Assembly: GCF_001039355.2 (NCBI RefSeq)
Contig: NW_019774192.1
Coordinates: 251,523-311,522, forward strand
Reading direction: 5' to 3'
Length of the DNA: 60,000 bases
Origin: Lingula anatina
Lineage: Eukaryota > Brachiopoda > Lingulata > Lingulida > Lingulidae
The notes under the pieces are model-generated. The model was given only the letters and a program-made list of their open reading frames with translations, made no database searches and was not told the origin of the DNA. Positions within the stretch are counted from its first letter, which is position 1. The number at the start of each line of letters is the position of its first letter. Both the position numbers and the translations under genes were made by a program. Positions 1 through 11,580 of this stretch are shown here, in pieces.

Positions 1-344
1 GAGGCCCAAGTCGAAGTGAATGAACGTGAAATGAACCACCTATAATAGAAAAAAATATTTGTCATATAGATGATACAGAGTAAATGAGGCAAACTGATGA
101 TTAGCAGGTTCTCAAAATGTAAGAATTAGAGAGAGTTGTGTGGTTCGAAATGTACTGTGTTGTGACGTTACAAGTGTGCCGTCTTATGAAATAAAAAAGT
201 GAAAAAAATTCAGATGGAAAGAATAGCTCTTGCTTGTATGTGTGGACCAGTATTGAATTCTGTCTGAGAAATGAAGAGGGAACTTATATATTTAGAAAGA
301 TTTAACTAAGAAATACGATTCTTGACAACAGGGCGCATTCATAC

Positions 345-1307
345 CTTATGTTCAGGCACCGTCACTCTCCACTCACAGTGCTGGTGGGGTGCGTAGTTGC
401 GCGGCCAATTCGGTGAGGCGATCGTCCCTTTTGTCTCCTTCAGTTCACCGCCGCATTCTTCCATGAAAAACAAAGGCGCATCATTGAGCCTAGTTCAGAC
501 TTCAATTTAAATGTTCATGGTTTAAAACGCGCCATTTGACATATATTTTAATCCCCATAAAAGAAATGAATACATCATTACTTAATTCAGCTGGGGTCTA
601 GATGTCCGATTAGCAATGGAGTATCTTTGCGAGAAGGACAGTATGACAGTTACATCCCACTCCGACGCAGATTGTATTCCTGGTCAATAAATTTGGTCGT
701 CTTGAGAAAAAGAGTTTATTAAACGAGGCTGAAGCTACGCTGACCATAGTAGCGTCAACTATACTTAGAACCACAATTAGTATTTGTGAAAATAAATAGA
801 TCAGTAAAACGTGATAAAAATAAACCATTACCTAACAAAAGCTTGCATGCATTTACATTCATTTTCACATTGTTTTAAACAAGTCAAACACACAAAGGCT
901 ACGGTCATACTTTTGCGCACCCTCCTCGAACCTGCGTTCAATTCACAAATAGTCTTCTTTTATTTCAATAAGCACATACCTAAGAATGGTTTCATTTCAA
1001 AGTGATGGATCTGTGCCATTCCTTGGTTATATAGTCCGCCAATATCACTTCCTGTCTTGGCGCTTATCAGACATGTCCCGTCTCGAATCTACATTGTAAA
1101 ACATAATTTTAAACTGTGGACTAGAGGGATATAATATTAGAAAAAATACACATTTTACCAATCACTCGTTAGCCGTGTTAATGATCGAAGGGCGTCAATT
1201 TTATGTAGGACACAAACCAATTAGAAAAAAAAATAGCAACACCAGGGAAGGGAGGATTTCCCTTTGCTTCCATGTCTGATGCGCTAATGGTTGTGATGTG
1301 ATTGAAA

Positions 1308-1353
<46 letters not shown>

Positions 1354-3596
1354 GGAGAGGCATGCAAACATACCTGGTAGTCAAAGGAACGACAAATAAA
1401 GCCATCTTCTTGGAGGCACATCCTGGCGCAGTAATTAGGAGTAACACCGGAATATTTCTTATGGTTGTTGCCTAGCAACACTGCGTAAGGGGTGGGGTAG
1501 AAAAACTGGAGATAGGTTTCTGTAAATAGATGCAAAATATATATAATTTTCTTCTCGCACTCTCACACAGGAGCATGTGACATAGGCTTGCTTAATTACA
1601 TATGTATTAATTTAATTTAGACCGTATACACTCAGTATGATTGGACCCCGTTTAAGGGCCCATTCCCATTGAAACACACCCCTCTTGTTTCCAACTTACA
1701 TACATAATCACCACCTTTGCTGTAATCTGTCTTCTACTCAACGTCAGTAAAACTGATTGCATTCAGCGTGAGTCCCACCTGAGCTGGATCGGAAAGTGAA
1801 AACTCACCTATTTTCTCAAAATGCATGACACCCCTCACAAGTCCAGTCTCCAGACCGTACACATTCGCCGCGATATACTCGCTCATGTAGCAGCCGTGTT
1901 CTGAGAACTGATAGTCGATGCTCAGGCAGTGGAAGGTGGTCTCGTCGTTGCACAGCTGGGCACACTCCTCCAGTGAGAGACCCAGTCGCACCTGGTTGTA
2001 CACGTTACCACCAGGGAGGTTCCGTAGCCGCCCGGAGCCGTAGTTGATGAATTGGGACCGTATACCCACTGCAAGTAGACCGTTCATCTTAAAGATTTTT
2101 CTTTTACTGAGGTAATTTTGATTCAGTTAATATAATATAATATAATATAATATAATATAATATAATATAATATAATATAATATAATAATTTGAATTTATT
2201 TACAAAGTGTTGCAAGTGACCCATATTTGTACTTACAAAAGGTAAAGAAGGACTTTGTGTTCTAGAATAAATGAAAATTATCTTGCATTTCATATGCGGG
2301 ATAAACCAAACGTATTCTGAAGACTTCCAAAAAACGTGTAAATCCGGATAACAGTACCTGGAATTTTCTCGTAACAATCCACGCCGTTAAACTGCCGTAG
2401 TCCCCCGGCGCTCTGCGCGTCAAGTTCTGTCAGCCAACAAATCGTGTTCTCGTGATCGTAGTCGAAACCTCGGCACTGGAAAGCCATCTCGTAGATACAG
2501 CTTCGGGCGCATTCCTCCACCGTGATAGACGGGAGTTTACGATTGTGTCGAAGGGTAATGACATGGTTTACAATGCGGCTGAACTGCTTGACGTAGTTTG
2601 CTGTGCGGAATAAAATAATAAATATATAATTAAATATACGAATGAATGGATACACAAAATACTTTTTTCTACATTGTTACTTCTAGACAAATCTTGGGCG
2701 TTTAAGGCAGGTGAAAGCGATGAAGAAATTCAAGTTTAATACTACTAAAATAGTAAAACGTTAAAAAATTATCATACCCCTACTCCATAAAAATTATATA
2801 ACGAAAAAGTTTCCATCTCTGTGCCTTATGTACACTGTATTACAGTTAAATTTCTGTTAACCCCCTCTCTCCCAATCTACTTAGCAAAAAACTTAAGGCC
2901 CCATCTCCATAGACACCAGCAGTGTACGTGGATCGACCTAACTCAGCTGAATGTAAGTAATTCAACAGATTAAGACACCTCCTCCTGGTGTTAAGTAGAA
3001 TATGGAAAAGGTGGTGGAAACAAGAGGCGGAGTCTTAATATTTTTATCTGAGTACAGAGACTCTGCTGAGTTGGGTCGATCTCCGTAGACCGATTGTGTC
3101 TATGGGAATGGGGCCTTAGGGCGTATTCCCAGAGCTTTTAGATCGATCTATCCCCGCGGGGAGTCTCACTAGATTACTGTCAGATAATCCGGCTTAAATG
3201 TCCGTCACGCCTATTACAAGCTGGAAAGGGGTAATTAACTTTCGTGCCCGCTCGGCTGACAGCTATTTAGCGTGAACCCCCAGGGAGTTAGGTCGATCTA
3301 AAGTAGATCGATCTAATCTCTGGAAATGGGGTCTTAGATTCAGAGTGACCCTGGCTTACTTCTGTAATGATCCGTCCCCGTCCCCGGTTCCAGTCGCACC
3401 CCGTCGTCCTCGTGGTTCTTCCTGTGAAGGTGACACGTCTTGTGTACGTTGTCAAGCTCAAAGGACCGACATTCGAACTCGGTCTCTTTGACGCAGAGCT
3501 CTGCACACGCCTCCACCGAACTATTTAGGAGCTGTTTCACAGATGGAACGGTGAGATGCTCGTTTGCTATTCGGAAGAAAAGGCCTCTGAATGTGT
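345..3596 (-). CDS. PAN/apple-CUB mosaic extracellular protein, partial at both ends
   Basis: Six exons chain in one frame with consensus borders: 3360-3596, 2358-2600, 1808-2068, 1374-1519, 980-1088 and 345-457. The first three are symmetric phase 1-1 exons, each carrying one PAN/apple module. The fourth module is split by a phase-0 intron between exons 4 and 5. Each module shows the family pattern of E-C-A-x-x-C, then F-x-C-R-S-F-D-Y or a variant, then a further Cys (for example EECARSC, FQCRGFDYD, CWL). Exon 6 opens with CGGELKETKGTIASPNWP and then CEWRVTVP, the classic N-terminal half of a CUB domain. PAN and CUB modules are disulphide-bonded protein- or sugar-binding units of secreted or cell-surface proteins. 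The signal-peptide exon was not found to the right, and the rest of CUB lies beyond the left edge, so overall architecture and name are unknown. The modules are clear; splice sites are predicted by eye. Confidence 0.85.
1309..1349. repeat. (TG)n microsatellite in an intron
   Basis: About 20 TG units, inside the phase-0 intron that splits the fourth PAN module. Apparent Thr-His ORFs across it are not coding. Confidence 0.95.
2131..2187. repeat. (TATAA)n pentanucleotide microsatellite
   Basis: About eleven TATAA units, in the intron between the second and third visible PAN exons. Confidence 0.95.
2895..3117. mobile_element. MITE-like element with terminal inverted repeats
   Basis: The left end begins AAGGCCCCATCTCCATAGAC and the right end is its near-exact inverse, GTCTATGGGAATGGGGCCTT. 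A second inverted pair lies inside (GATCGACCTAACTCAGC against GCTGAGTTGGGTCGATC). The flanks are TTA/TAA-like, which would suit a PIF/Harbinger-type 3-bp target duplication, but this is an inference. There is no coding capacity. The element sits in a PAN-gene intron and abuts the next one. Confidence 0.75.
3123..3336. mobile_element. MITE family 'AGATCGATCTA', copy 1
   Basis: About 210 bp with inverted ends. The left end is CCCAGAGCTTTTAGATCGATC and the right end TAGATCGATCTAATCTCTGG. The core is shared with two other copies in this window (11343-11580 and 44395-44592), including the segment GTGAACCCCCAGGGAGTTAG. It is inside the intron left of the exon ending at 3360 and has no ORF. Confidence 0.85.
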
Positions 3597-3710
3597 CTGA
3601 AAATAAAGGAAAGATAATGCAGTTGTTATCATTTTGTCATTCCTCAACCAAATTGTTTTCTTCTGCGATAACATGGTTGAAAACTGCAACACGTCTGCGT
3701 ATACAATCAT

Positions 3711-4400
3711 ACCATGGTCCATAGGACCCTACGAGTGCGTCATTTAGACGCCCCTTTACCTGTACATACAAAAACGACATGCACCGTGTCTATTTCGTAT
3801 GTTATTAATTCCTATAGCAGCGTAACTGACAAGGCCTATGCCGCGTTCGTCTTTTACTACAGAGCTTTGAGACCCGAAAATGACATGGCTGAGTCTGTTT
3901 CACCTCTTACTGAACTGCATAGATGCGAGATTGACACAACCCATGTCGCGTTCCTCTCTTTGAGCTTGAAATGGCTACGTTAAAAAACTCGAAATTCACA
4001 TGGTCATGTCTTGGTCGTCATCCACTGAGGCCCACGCTGCATTTGTCTTATACTGTGCATCTTATAAAACACGAAATTGACATAATCATGCTTATTTCGG
4101 AACTTGCGAGATTGCCTTTTATAACATAGCCATTTGAAGCTCAAAGATCCACAGTAAGAGACGAACGCGACATGGGTCGTATCAATCTCGCATCTATGGA
4201 GTTCAGTTAGTTGCGAAACAGACGCAGACTTGTCATTTTTAGGGCTCAAAGCGCTGTAGTAAAAGACGAACGCGGCATAGGCCTTGTCAATTCCGCTGCT
4301 ATAGGGATTAATAACATACGAAATAGACACGGTGTATGTCGTTTTCGCATGTAAAGGGGCGTCTTAAAGAGGCACGCGTAGGCTCCTATGGGCCATGGTA
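3711..4400. mobile_element. Large fold-back (inverted repeat) element
   Basis: Two arms of about 275 bp, 3711-3985 and 4120-4400, are inverted copies of each other. The outer ends read CCATGGTCCATAGGACCCTA on the left and, in inverse, CCATGGCCCATAGGAGCCTA on the right. The arms and the spacer contain partial tandem copies of a unit with GCGTTCGTCTTTTAC and a GACATG motif. The ORFs here are low-complexity products of the repeat, not genes. The transposon class is not identified. Confidence 0.8.
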
Positions 4401-5790
4401 CAATCAGGCCCCGATGACGTGTCGTCCCCATAGACACAGAAGAGATCGGAGAAGTCACTGAGCTCGGTGATGTAAAAACTGTTCGACATACTGAGGCTCT
4501 ACTGCGTATGAACCAAAGCATATATATCATCGGTGTAGCCGCGGGAGAACATTTAAGTAAGTTATACTCCTGGTTGTTTCATTTGTTTAAGAAATATCGT
4601 GTTCTTTCTGAAGTTATACAAAATCTTGAAATAAAAATACACTACAAATAACTTAAGTTCCGTTATTTAATAGTAGATAAAGAAATGTGTTAACAAAGTA
4701 AAAGCAGTTAACACAGATAAATAAAAAGAAACAAAGTTAAATTACCATCAGGGAATCCCCTCCCCCATTTGGCAACCCCATTAGAACTGTTACTTATATT
4801 TTCGAAATGTTTGATCAACTTTGACAGCTGCATTACGCATTAAAGCACTTTCACAGCAGCTTTCAGAGCCTCATTTCACACAGGAAGTTTTTGACTGAAA
4901 TTTGGTTTGAAAATAAAAGTCCGAAAGAATTGTCCACTTTAATTCCGGACTACATGTATAACCACTTTAATATACTGCTATTGTCTTTCTGAAACCGTAT
5001 CGATTTTTACTCTAAATGAAATATAATATTCATTTATCATTGGTTACAGCTGAGTAAATTTCATTACGTTCTTTTGTGAAAACAAAAGGGTTCATGTCAT
5101 CAAACTAAACCAGTTTGCACCAATCTACAATCTGGTTTAAGGTTGATTATACCATACATGTAGTTTATCAAACACGATATTAATTCTAAAGTTTTGACTT
5201 TTGTATTACTCTTCAACTGCCAATTTCTACTTTCCCTTTGATCATGTGTCTACACTTTAGCTAATTCAGTTGTTTATGGCTATAATTAAAGGCCATCATT
5301 TCAAGAAATTAATATATCTGTGTATGTTCATAGAAAGCGTCAAACGATTATCTTCTTCAAATTGCATTCATTTGCATCATGAAACCGCGTCAAAATCTAC
5401 AAATGATTTTACCCAACAAAACCGATTCCCTCTGAATTCGAAGTTCGGACGGTTTGACCTAACTTCAGTATACAAAGCAAATTGATGGTGACTCATGTCG
5501 CCGCTTGTGCGCCAAAAATAAAAATGTTCCCAAACTCTACCAGCCGTCCAAGCAAAGTCAAGAAAGAAGTCAGAGTAAACAGGAAGGGAGAAGGCGTGCC
5601 AGAATTGTTATTTTAGCTCCACTCTCTCCCAGTGTAACCCCACGCCAGCACGTGCTCAATGATCCTCAAATAATTAAAAGAGGTCCAGACAGGGAGGAAA
5701 GGTGCGTGGTATGATAATTCTTGTTTATAAGAAATCTCTTTTATCTAAAATGCATTTTACTCTGACATTGCGACTCTTTGACAAACGGTG

Positions 5791-5792
<2 letters not shown>

Positions 5793-5855
<63 letters not shown>
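5793..5855. repeat. (AT)n microsatellite
   Basis: About 31 uninterrupted AT units. Confidence 0.95.
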
Positions 5856-5863
<8 letters not shown>

Positions 5864-7040
5864 GAATGAGTTCGAAAAGAGTTTTGTTTGCATGGCATAT
5901 TCAATTCTGCTCCATTGTTAACACTTGAAAGCCCTCAACTACCATGAGGCGTTTATCACGTATTTTCCAAAGAGTGTCATACTCCCACCAACAAGAAAGA
6001 AAATAAAAAGAGAGTTAAATGATAAAAGAAAAGCAAAGGAAGCGATTTTTTTTATTTTGCAGTGTGTATCTTGGTAGTGTACGTGGAATCATTTGTATGT
6101 GAACCGCAACTCCTACGCGCACTTGCTGTAAACAGAGCTTACAAACGAGACGAACAGAATGGGTGAAGGCAGCAATCGGGGGTGAAGGCAGCAACCTGCT
6201 ATAATGTGGATTTATTTCAAACGTTGTGGAAAAATGCGCAAATTGCAAAAAAAAAAAAAAAAAAACATCAAAAGCCAAGTGTCTATGCTTAAGGTTGAAA
6301 GGAGGGACCAATGGAGAAATCATATAAGATAACATAAATCAAAATCTCAAAACTGGCAAGGATTCATAACATCTCTTCAAATAATCGAGAAGCAATCAAG
6401 AATAAAGCCGCAACCACCTAAAATTATTTCGTCCCGACATCGTGTCTCTTATTCCAAGAATGGGCTGCTGCCACACATGAAGCAAGTGGGACGTAAAATC
6501 ATAGAGAATGTTAATAAAATAAGAAAAACTACTCAGCCTACACAAGTCATGTCTGCCAATACACAGACCAAAGAGAATACTTTCTTGGTTCATCCCACTT
6601 AGCATCATATTTCAAGAAAAGCATGCAAAAGAATGACAAAAAGATTGTGTCTAGGCAAGTAAGTTTAATACCGTCTATAAGTCAATGAATAATGTAATAA
6701 TATTTTAATTTAAAAAAATCGACATTTTAGGGACACTCACTCGGTATAGCAACACCAGAAGAAAAAAACGCAATAAGAACATCCGTCTCTGACACAATAT
6801 GAGCCAAAAACAACATTTTCTCCCGGTTATTATGTCAAATTAGCAGCGGATATGACTTCGTACTTAACGCAAATTATGTTACATATTGCTGCTTTCGCAC
6901 AGTTGTAATTCTTTAATGCAGCGTGGCTGTCAAATGGTAATGCCAAGCCCTAGAGAGTGCTTAGTTGCGTGTGATTGTTAAAACACACATGACCACGTGC
7001 ATTGCCAAAGCTAGAGAAGGAAGTAACTAGATGTAACAAA

Positions 7041-7071
<31 letters not shown>

Positions 7072-7100
7072 CGTGCGTGCGTGTGTGTGTATGTGTGTGC
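7041..7100. repeat. (GT)n/(GC) microsatellite
   Basis: A GT run grading into GTGC units, an alternating purine-pyrimidine tract able to adopt Z-DNA. Confidence 0.9.
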
Positions 7101-8433
7101 GCGGACGTGTGTAGGTGTGTGCAGGTGCGCGCTTACTTACTGTTTTAATGTGTCTGTCTATGAATGTGTGTAGCAGTACACTACGTATCTGTGCGCGTTT
7201 TTACACGCGTTGCGTTGTGCATGCTGGATGAGCTGAATGAAATAATTTCTCCGCAACATCCAACTCCATTTCCTTCTACAACAGTTAATTCATTTCCTGA
7301 ATCAGGTATTGGATAAAAAATAACTCATAATCATTTCATCTAGCAATAACTCATAATCATTTCATCTAGCCAAAGATAGGGCCTATAGCAATTTAACCAT
7401 GCATCTTTTATTAGAGTCCCAAGTATATGCCTATACATACGATATAGGCCTACTGCTATAGGAGTCGAAAATAAATTGATCTGCTAGAACGGGTTTTAAC
7501 CAAATACTACTATATAAACTTCATAAAATAATTCGAAAATACCAGTCAAAATTACAGTCAAAACGCATACTGACGTGAAAACCCAACATAAGCACCTACG
7601 CAAACTTTGTTCTCAAAAACGCAAAGACTGCGTAGCAAGCTGTGAAATTATTTTGCGATTGTTTTCATGTTTTACTCCATTACTCAAATATGAGAAAGAA
7701 TAGACCGACAGATCTGCAAATATTAAGTTGGAAATATTGTAAATACCAGTTTTTAAATACCAGTTTTGGTTCTGACTGATAAAAATTGTATTAATCGACC
7801 ATTATTCCTTCTAATATCTGTGTACGTCAAAATGCCTAAGCGAAAAAAAGGAAAAGTAAAGAAAAAAGTAAATGTTGGAACGGTTGACCGGCTGATCAAA
7901 ATCCACCAGTGCCAATGGGGAGCTAGGTCGTTTAAGTCACGACGCATTGTGCTAACGAATGACACCATACACTGCACGTATAAACGGTCTATAATGTGAC
8001 AATGATATGGACCTATTCCTGTTGGATTTGAAGTATATACCAACTACATGTATATAAAAACATGTTTGGCGTTTTCCAACTGCAAGTCTCGCTCTCGCGC
8101 ATAAACTTTTTCATTTTGAAACCTTGATAAAAAATCGAAAGCGAGGCATCACCGTGGCATGCGCAGTTGCAGTTTAAAAAATTGAGGATAAGTACATACT
8201 GAATACTGACAAAAAGAATCTATCTCATTACAAGGTGAACTGAGGTGCCTCTCTTGTGGGGCCTTCAAGGGGAAATTCAGTCCTACGAAAAAACTGGGGC
8301 CTGTATACAGAGTAGCGTTGATCTGTAACAAACCACCTTTTGTTTATTTACTTATTACTGATATATCTCTTTTTTATTAATGGAATAAACAGAAAGATAT
8401 AAAACATTTTCTCAACAGAAGCCTTCCATGTTA

Positions 8434-8434
<1 letters not shown>

Positions 8435-8479
<45 letters not shown>
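8435..8479. repeat. (TTA)n microsatellite
   Basis: About 15 TTA units. Confidence 0.95.
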
Positions 8480-8480
<1 letters not shown>

Positions 8481-9209
8481 GAATCTTGATACATACATGT
8501 ACATGTGTATCAAACACAGGGGAAAATCCTGACTCACAAATGGTGCACAAATGTTTTATGATGTATGTAAGTCACTAGCTATGCTGCTTATTTCTACAGT
8601 GTAGGACTTTTGCTCAATATTCCCTGTATAACGTAGGGGTGGGGAAAGTTGTATTTTGTAATTTGTGCTAAGAGACGCATATAAAAGGCAACCCTATACA
8701 AAACCAGTTCAAGCATTCTACAGCCACAAACATTTTTATTCTCCTTAATGTCTCCACATGCTTTGAAATGACAGGGAAATGCACAATGCTTAACTTTGAT
8801 ATAAAATGATAGTATTTTTTGTTAAGCGTCTGGGCTACGAAGATGCCATCTAGCATTTATGTCTTTGCTTAATTCTTACCTCCGTGTTAGCATTAAACCC
8901 ACGTCAATGCAACAATCTTGAAATTTGCACAATTATCCATCTAAAAGATTTATAATTGATTGATGAATATATCTGTAAAACCGAACACTTTCTTAGTTAT
9001 CTTATTTTCTTTCCATAAATGCATTTATTTCTCAATTCATCTTTCTGTTAATTCTTTTATTGCATGCACTTGGACGTGTAATGCATTGTACTAAAACATG
9101 TATCCATATTGCAACACCTTGTCTGTACTGTATGGGGTTTATAGGGGCTAATATCCCACGACTGTGCTGTTTTATCTTTTTTTCACATTAAGGAATCCCC
9201 GTCCAGGCG

Positions 9210-9253
9210 TATAAATATCACAGTGGTCAGCACAAGTTCAGTTCATTTACACG
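9210..9253 (+). promoter_or_regulatory. Orphan TATA promoter with short non-coding exon
   Basis: TATAAATA starts at 9210. An initiator-like TCAGTTC lies about 28 bp downstream (9238-9244), and a short stretch ends in a good splice donor, ACACG|GTATGT, after 9253. That spacing suits a real plus-strand promoter with a tiny non-coding first exon. The next plus-strand coding gene with an upstream acceptor is the PAN/PPC gene (acceptor at 24907), which would imply an intron of about 15.6 kb. The link is speculative. Confidence 0.4.
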
Positions 9254-9890
9254 GTATGTACATGTACATGTATTAGGCATAGTGTGCTAAAGTTATAATT
9301 ATAGGTGAAGTTTTGTGTCGGAATAAAGCGAGATTTGTGGTTGAAAGTCAATACATGACTTAAATATCCTATGCGTATCAGCGTCTTTAATCCTATTAAG
9401 AATAAAAATTATTAGAATTCGAGGTCACGCACGAAAGCTTAGGATGGCTTTAAATGTGGTGCATATTTCGCGGTTTGGGATTATTATATCGCTTGCCTTT
9501 CTCTCAGTTCAAAAATATGCTACTAATGTTGCACATAGGGTAAAATATAAAGTATTTATTTCGCTTGAATAGCATTACATTCATTGCGTTAACGTATGCG
9601 CGCGTAATGCGTAGATATTTGAGGTAATATCGGTTTATTTTGCTACAAATACATTATGCTACTTCTCGGCTTAAAGAATGCACCTGAACAATAGGAGAAC
9701 CCCATTCCCATCTATGATTCACCGACCGCCGTTTTGTTGATTAACAATGCTGCCTGCACGTGTGGCGGTTGTTTTTTTAGCCCGGGTGAATGCGAAATGG
9801 TACTTATGATTCTCGTGTTACACATAAACAGTGCCCTTGCCTTTAGTTGATAAGCATAATAACCCATCAGACGTGTCTTTGAGGTGACAG

Positions 9891-9940
<50 letters not shown>
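9891..9940. repeat. Compound (CT)n(GT)n microsatellite
   Basis: A CT run joins directly to a GT run. The same CT-then-GT junction recurs at 32157 and 56560. Confidence 0.9.
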
Positions 9941-9941
<1 letters not shown>

Positions 9942-10011
9942 TGCGTGCTTATGCATGTCAACAATTGTGTGTGCATGTACTTGTGTATGTCATTGTAGTC
10001 TGTATGTGAGT

Positions 10012-10012
<1 letters not shown>

Positions 10013-10068
<56 letters not shown>

Positions 10069-10070
10069 GG
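10013..10070. repeat. Compound (TG)n(AG)n microsatellite
   Basis: A TG run followed directly by an AG run. Confidence 0.9.
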
Positions 10071-11342
10071 ATTGATATTTTTTACTTTTCTTTCTTTTAA
10101 CATGAATAATCTTTTTATTAAGTGTTCAAGGACGGGTCTGCCTTTTCATTGGGCATCCGTTGTTCAGAACCACATGCAGTCCTTATCTATCCTCCCGCTT
10201 TGAAAAAAACTTTAACTTTTTGCAACTGATCTCTTCTATCAATGCCCCTTTGTTTGATTCTGTCTATATTTGAGACAGACCGCCACCCTCAAAGCTAACT
10301 TGAAGTGTAGGTATCAATTTAAATTCAGGTAAGATGTTGAAGATTGGAGGAGTTAGTTTAACTTACAATCCTTTTGAAATTTTGGCAATGGTTTTGCGTT
10401 GCTTTGGTGTCAAGAAAATCTCACAGAGGGATAATTCACAAAGCCACTTACCCTGTGAATACACACAATTCTTCCTACGTATTTTCAAGATAAAGACACA
10501 GACAGCTAGTACATGCTTTATTGACAAGACGCGCATCTAGCTTTCATTAAGTCAGCATATATGTACACATAACGTGCTCCTTGAAAGGTAAAATTCAAGC
10601 ATGGGTGAATTTTGCAATAAACCTGATATATCAAAAACACAGGAATGCTGCCCAAGCTCAACAGTGCAGACGCGCACTTGACATTTAGTAAATAGATCTT
10701 ATTTGATATTTTGCATTCAGCAGGTGAGAACGATAAATAATTGCTCGAAAAATAACGATCCACACTTTTTTATCTTAGCACTAAAAATAATGCTGACATT
10801 TGCGTCTTATGTGAGGTTGTAATGTTTCCTCACATAGCACTGTGCTAGTGTTACAGTGTATTCAAACCGTTATAAAGATATACGTGTACTTGTCTGAAAG
10901 TCCCATATGCTAATATGTACCACTTTGTTACTGTAAATAGAAAGCATTCAATACATAGGATACCTTTACACTCAATTTAGAATCTTATTTGGCTTCACTA
11001 GTAAAATGTAGATACTTTAACACTGTATTTTTCTTCGTTATTTTTTTAACAGAAGAACACCAGCGTCCTCCTACATCTACTTATCTTACATGTATCTCAA
11101 CATGAGAACGCAATAACTAAATTTACAAACTAAATATTGTTTCAACTTTCTCGGGTCTTGACAGCACAGCGCCTTGTTTTCATGACATAAAATTGAATAC
11201 CGATGCCAGACCTGTCAAAGCCAATCCTGTGTAAAAATTGAAGATGGTGGCTGTGTTTTCACATGTAAATTATTTTTAAAAATACCGTTGAACAACAGGG
11301 AGTTCGAGTGCCATTTTCAAATTTTGCACTTACCCAACTGTG

Positions 11343-11580
11343 CTTTCTATCACCCCATTTCCATAGATTTTTAGATCGATCTATCCCTGTGGGGAGTCTC
11401 ACTAGATTACTGTCAGCTTGGCCGGCTTAAGCGTCTGTCCCGCCTACTAAAAGCTGTAAGGGGGTAATTAACTATGGTGCCTGCTCGGCTGACTGCAATT
11501 TAGCGTGAACCCCCAGGGAGTTAGGTCGATCTAAATCTTAATCTTTAGATCGATCTAAATCTCTGGGAAAGCACCCTATT
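11343..11580. mobile_element. MITE family 'AGATCGATCTA', copy 2
   Basis: The left end is CCCCATTTCCATAGATTTTT followed by AGATCGATCTA. The right end is AGATCGATCTAAATCTCTGG. The internal sequence matches copy 1 at most positions, including the GTGAACCCCCAGGGAGTTAG block. It has no ORF. Confidence 0.85.

Larger units (their letters stand above)
4401..9200. other. Intergenic, no gene recognised
   Basis: Short ORFs only, none with domain, codon bias or splice context I would trust. It holds AT, GT and ATT microsatellites, a 27-bp tandem duplication at about 7320-7373 and an A tract near 6250. A spliceable-looking open stretch on the minus strand at about 8212-8326 is treated under rejected items. 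Confidence 0.6.

Noticed and set aside
3714-4530. Several 89-108-codon ORFs
   Set aside because: They are translations of the two arms of the fold-back element in both orientations, not genes.
7766-7999. Lys-rich 77-codon plus-strand ORF
   Set aside because: No homology pattern, no Kozak or splice context; a chance ORF in AT-rich DNA.
8212-8326. Minus-strand open stretch with acceptor TTTGTTACAG and donor-like TTCA|GTATGT
   Set aside because: The borders look usable, but the peptide has no family pattern and no partner exon with matching phase was found. It also resembles a transposon end.
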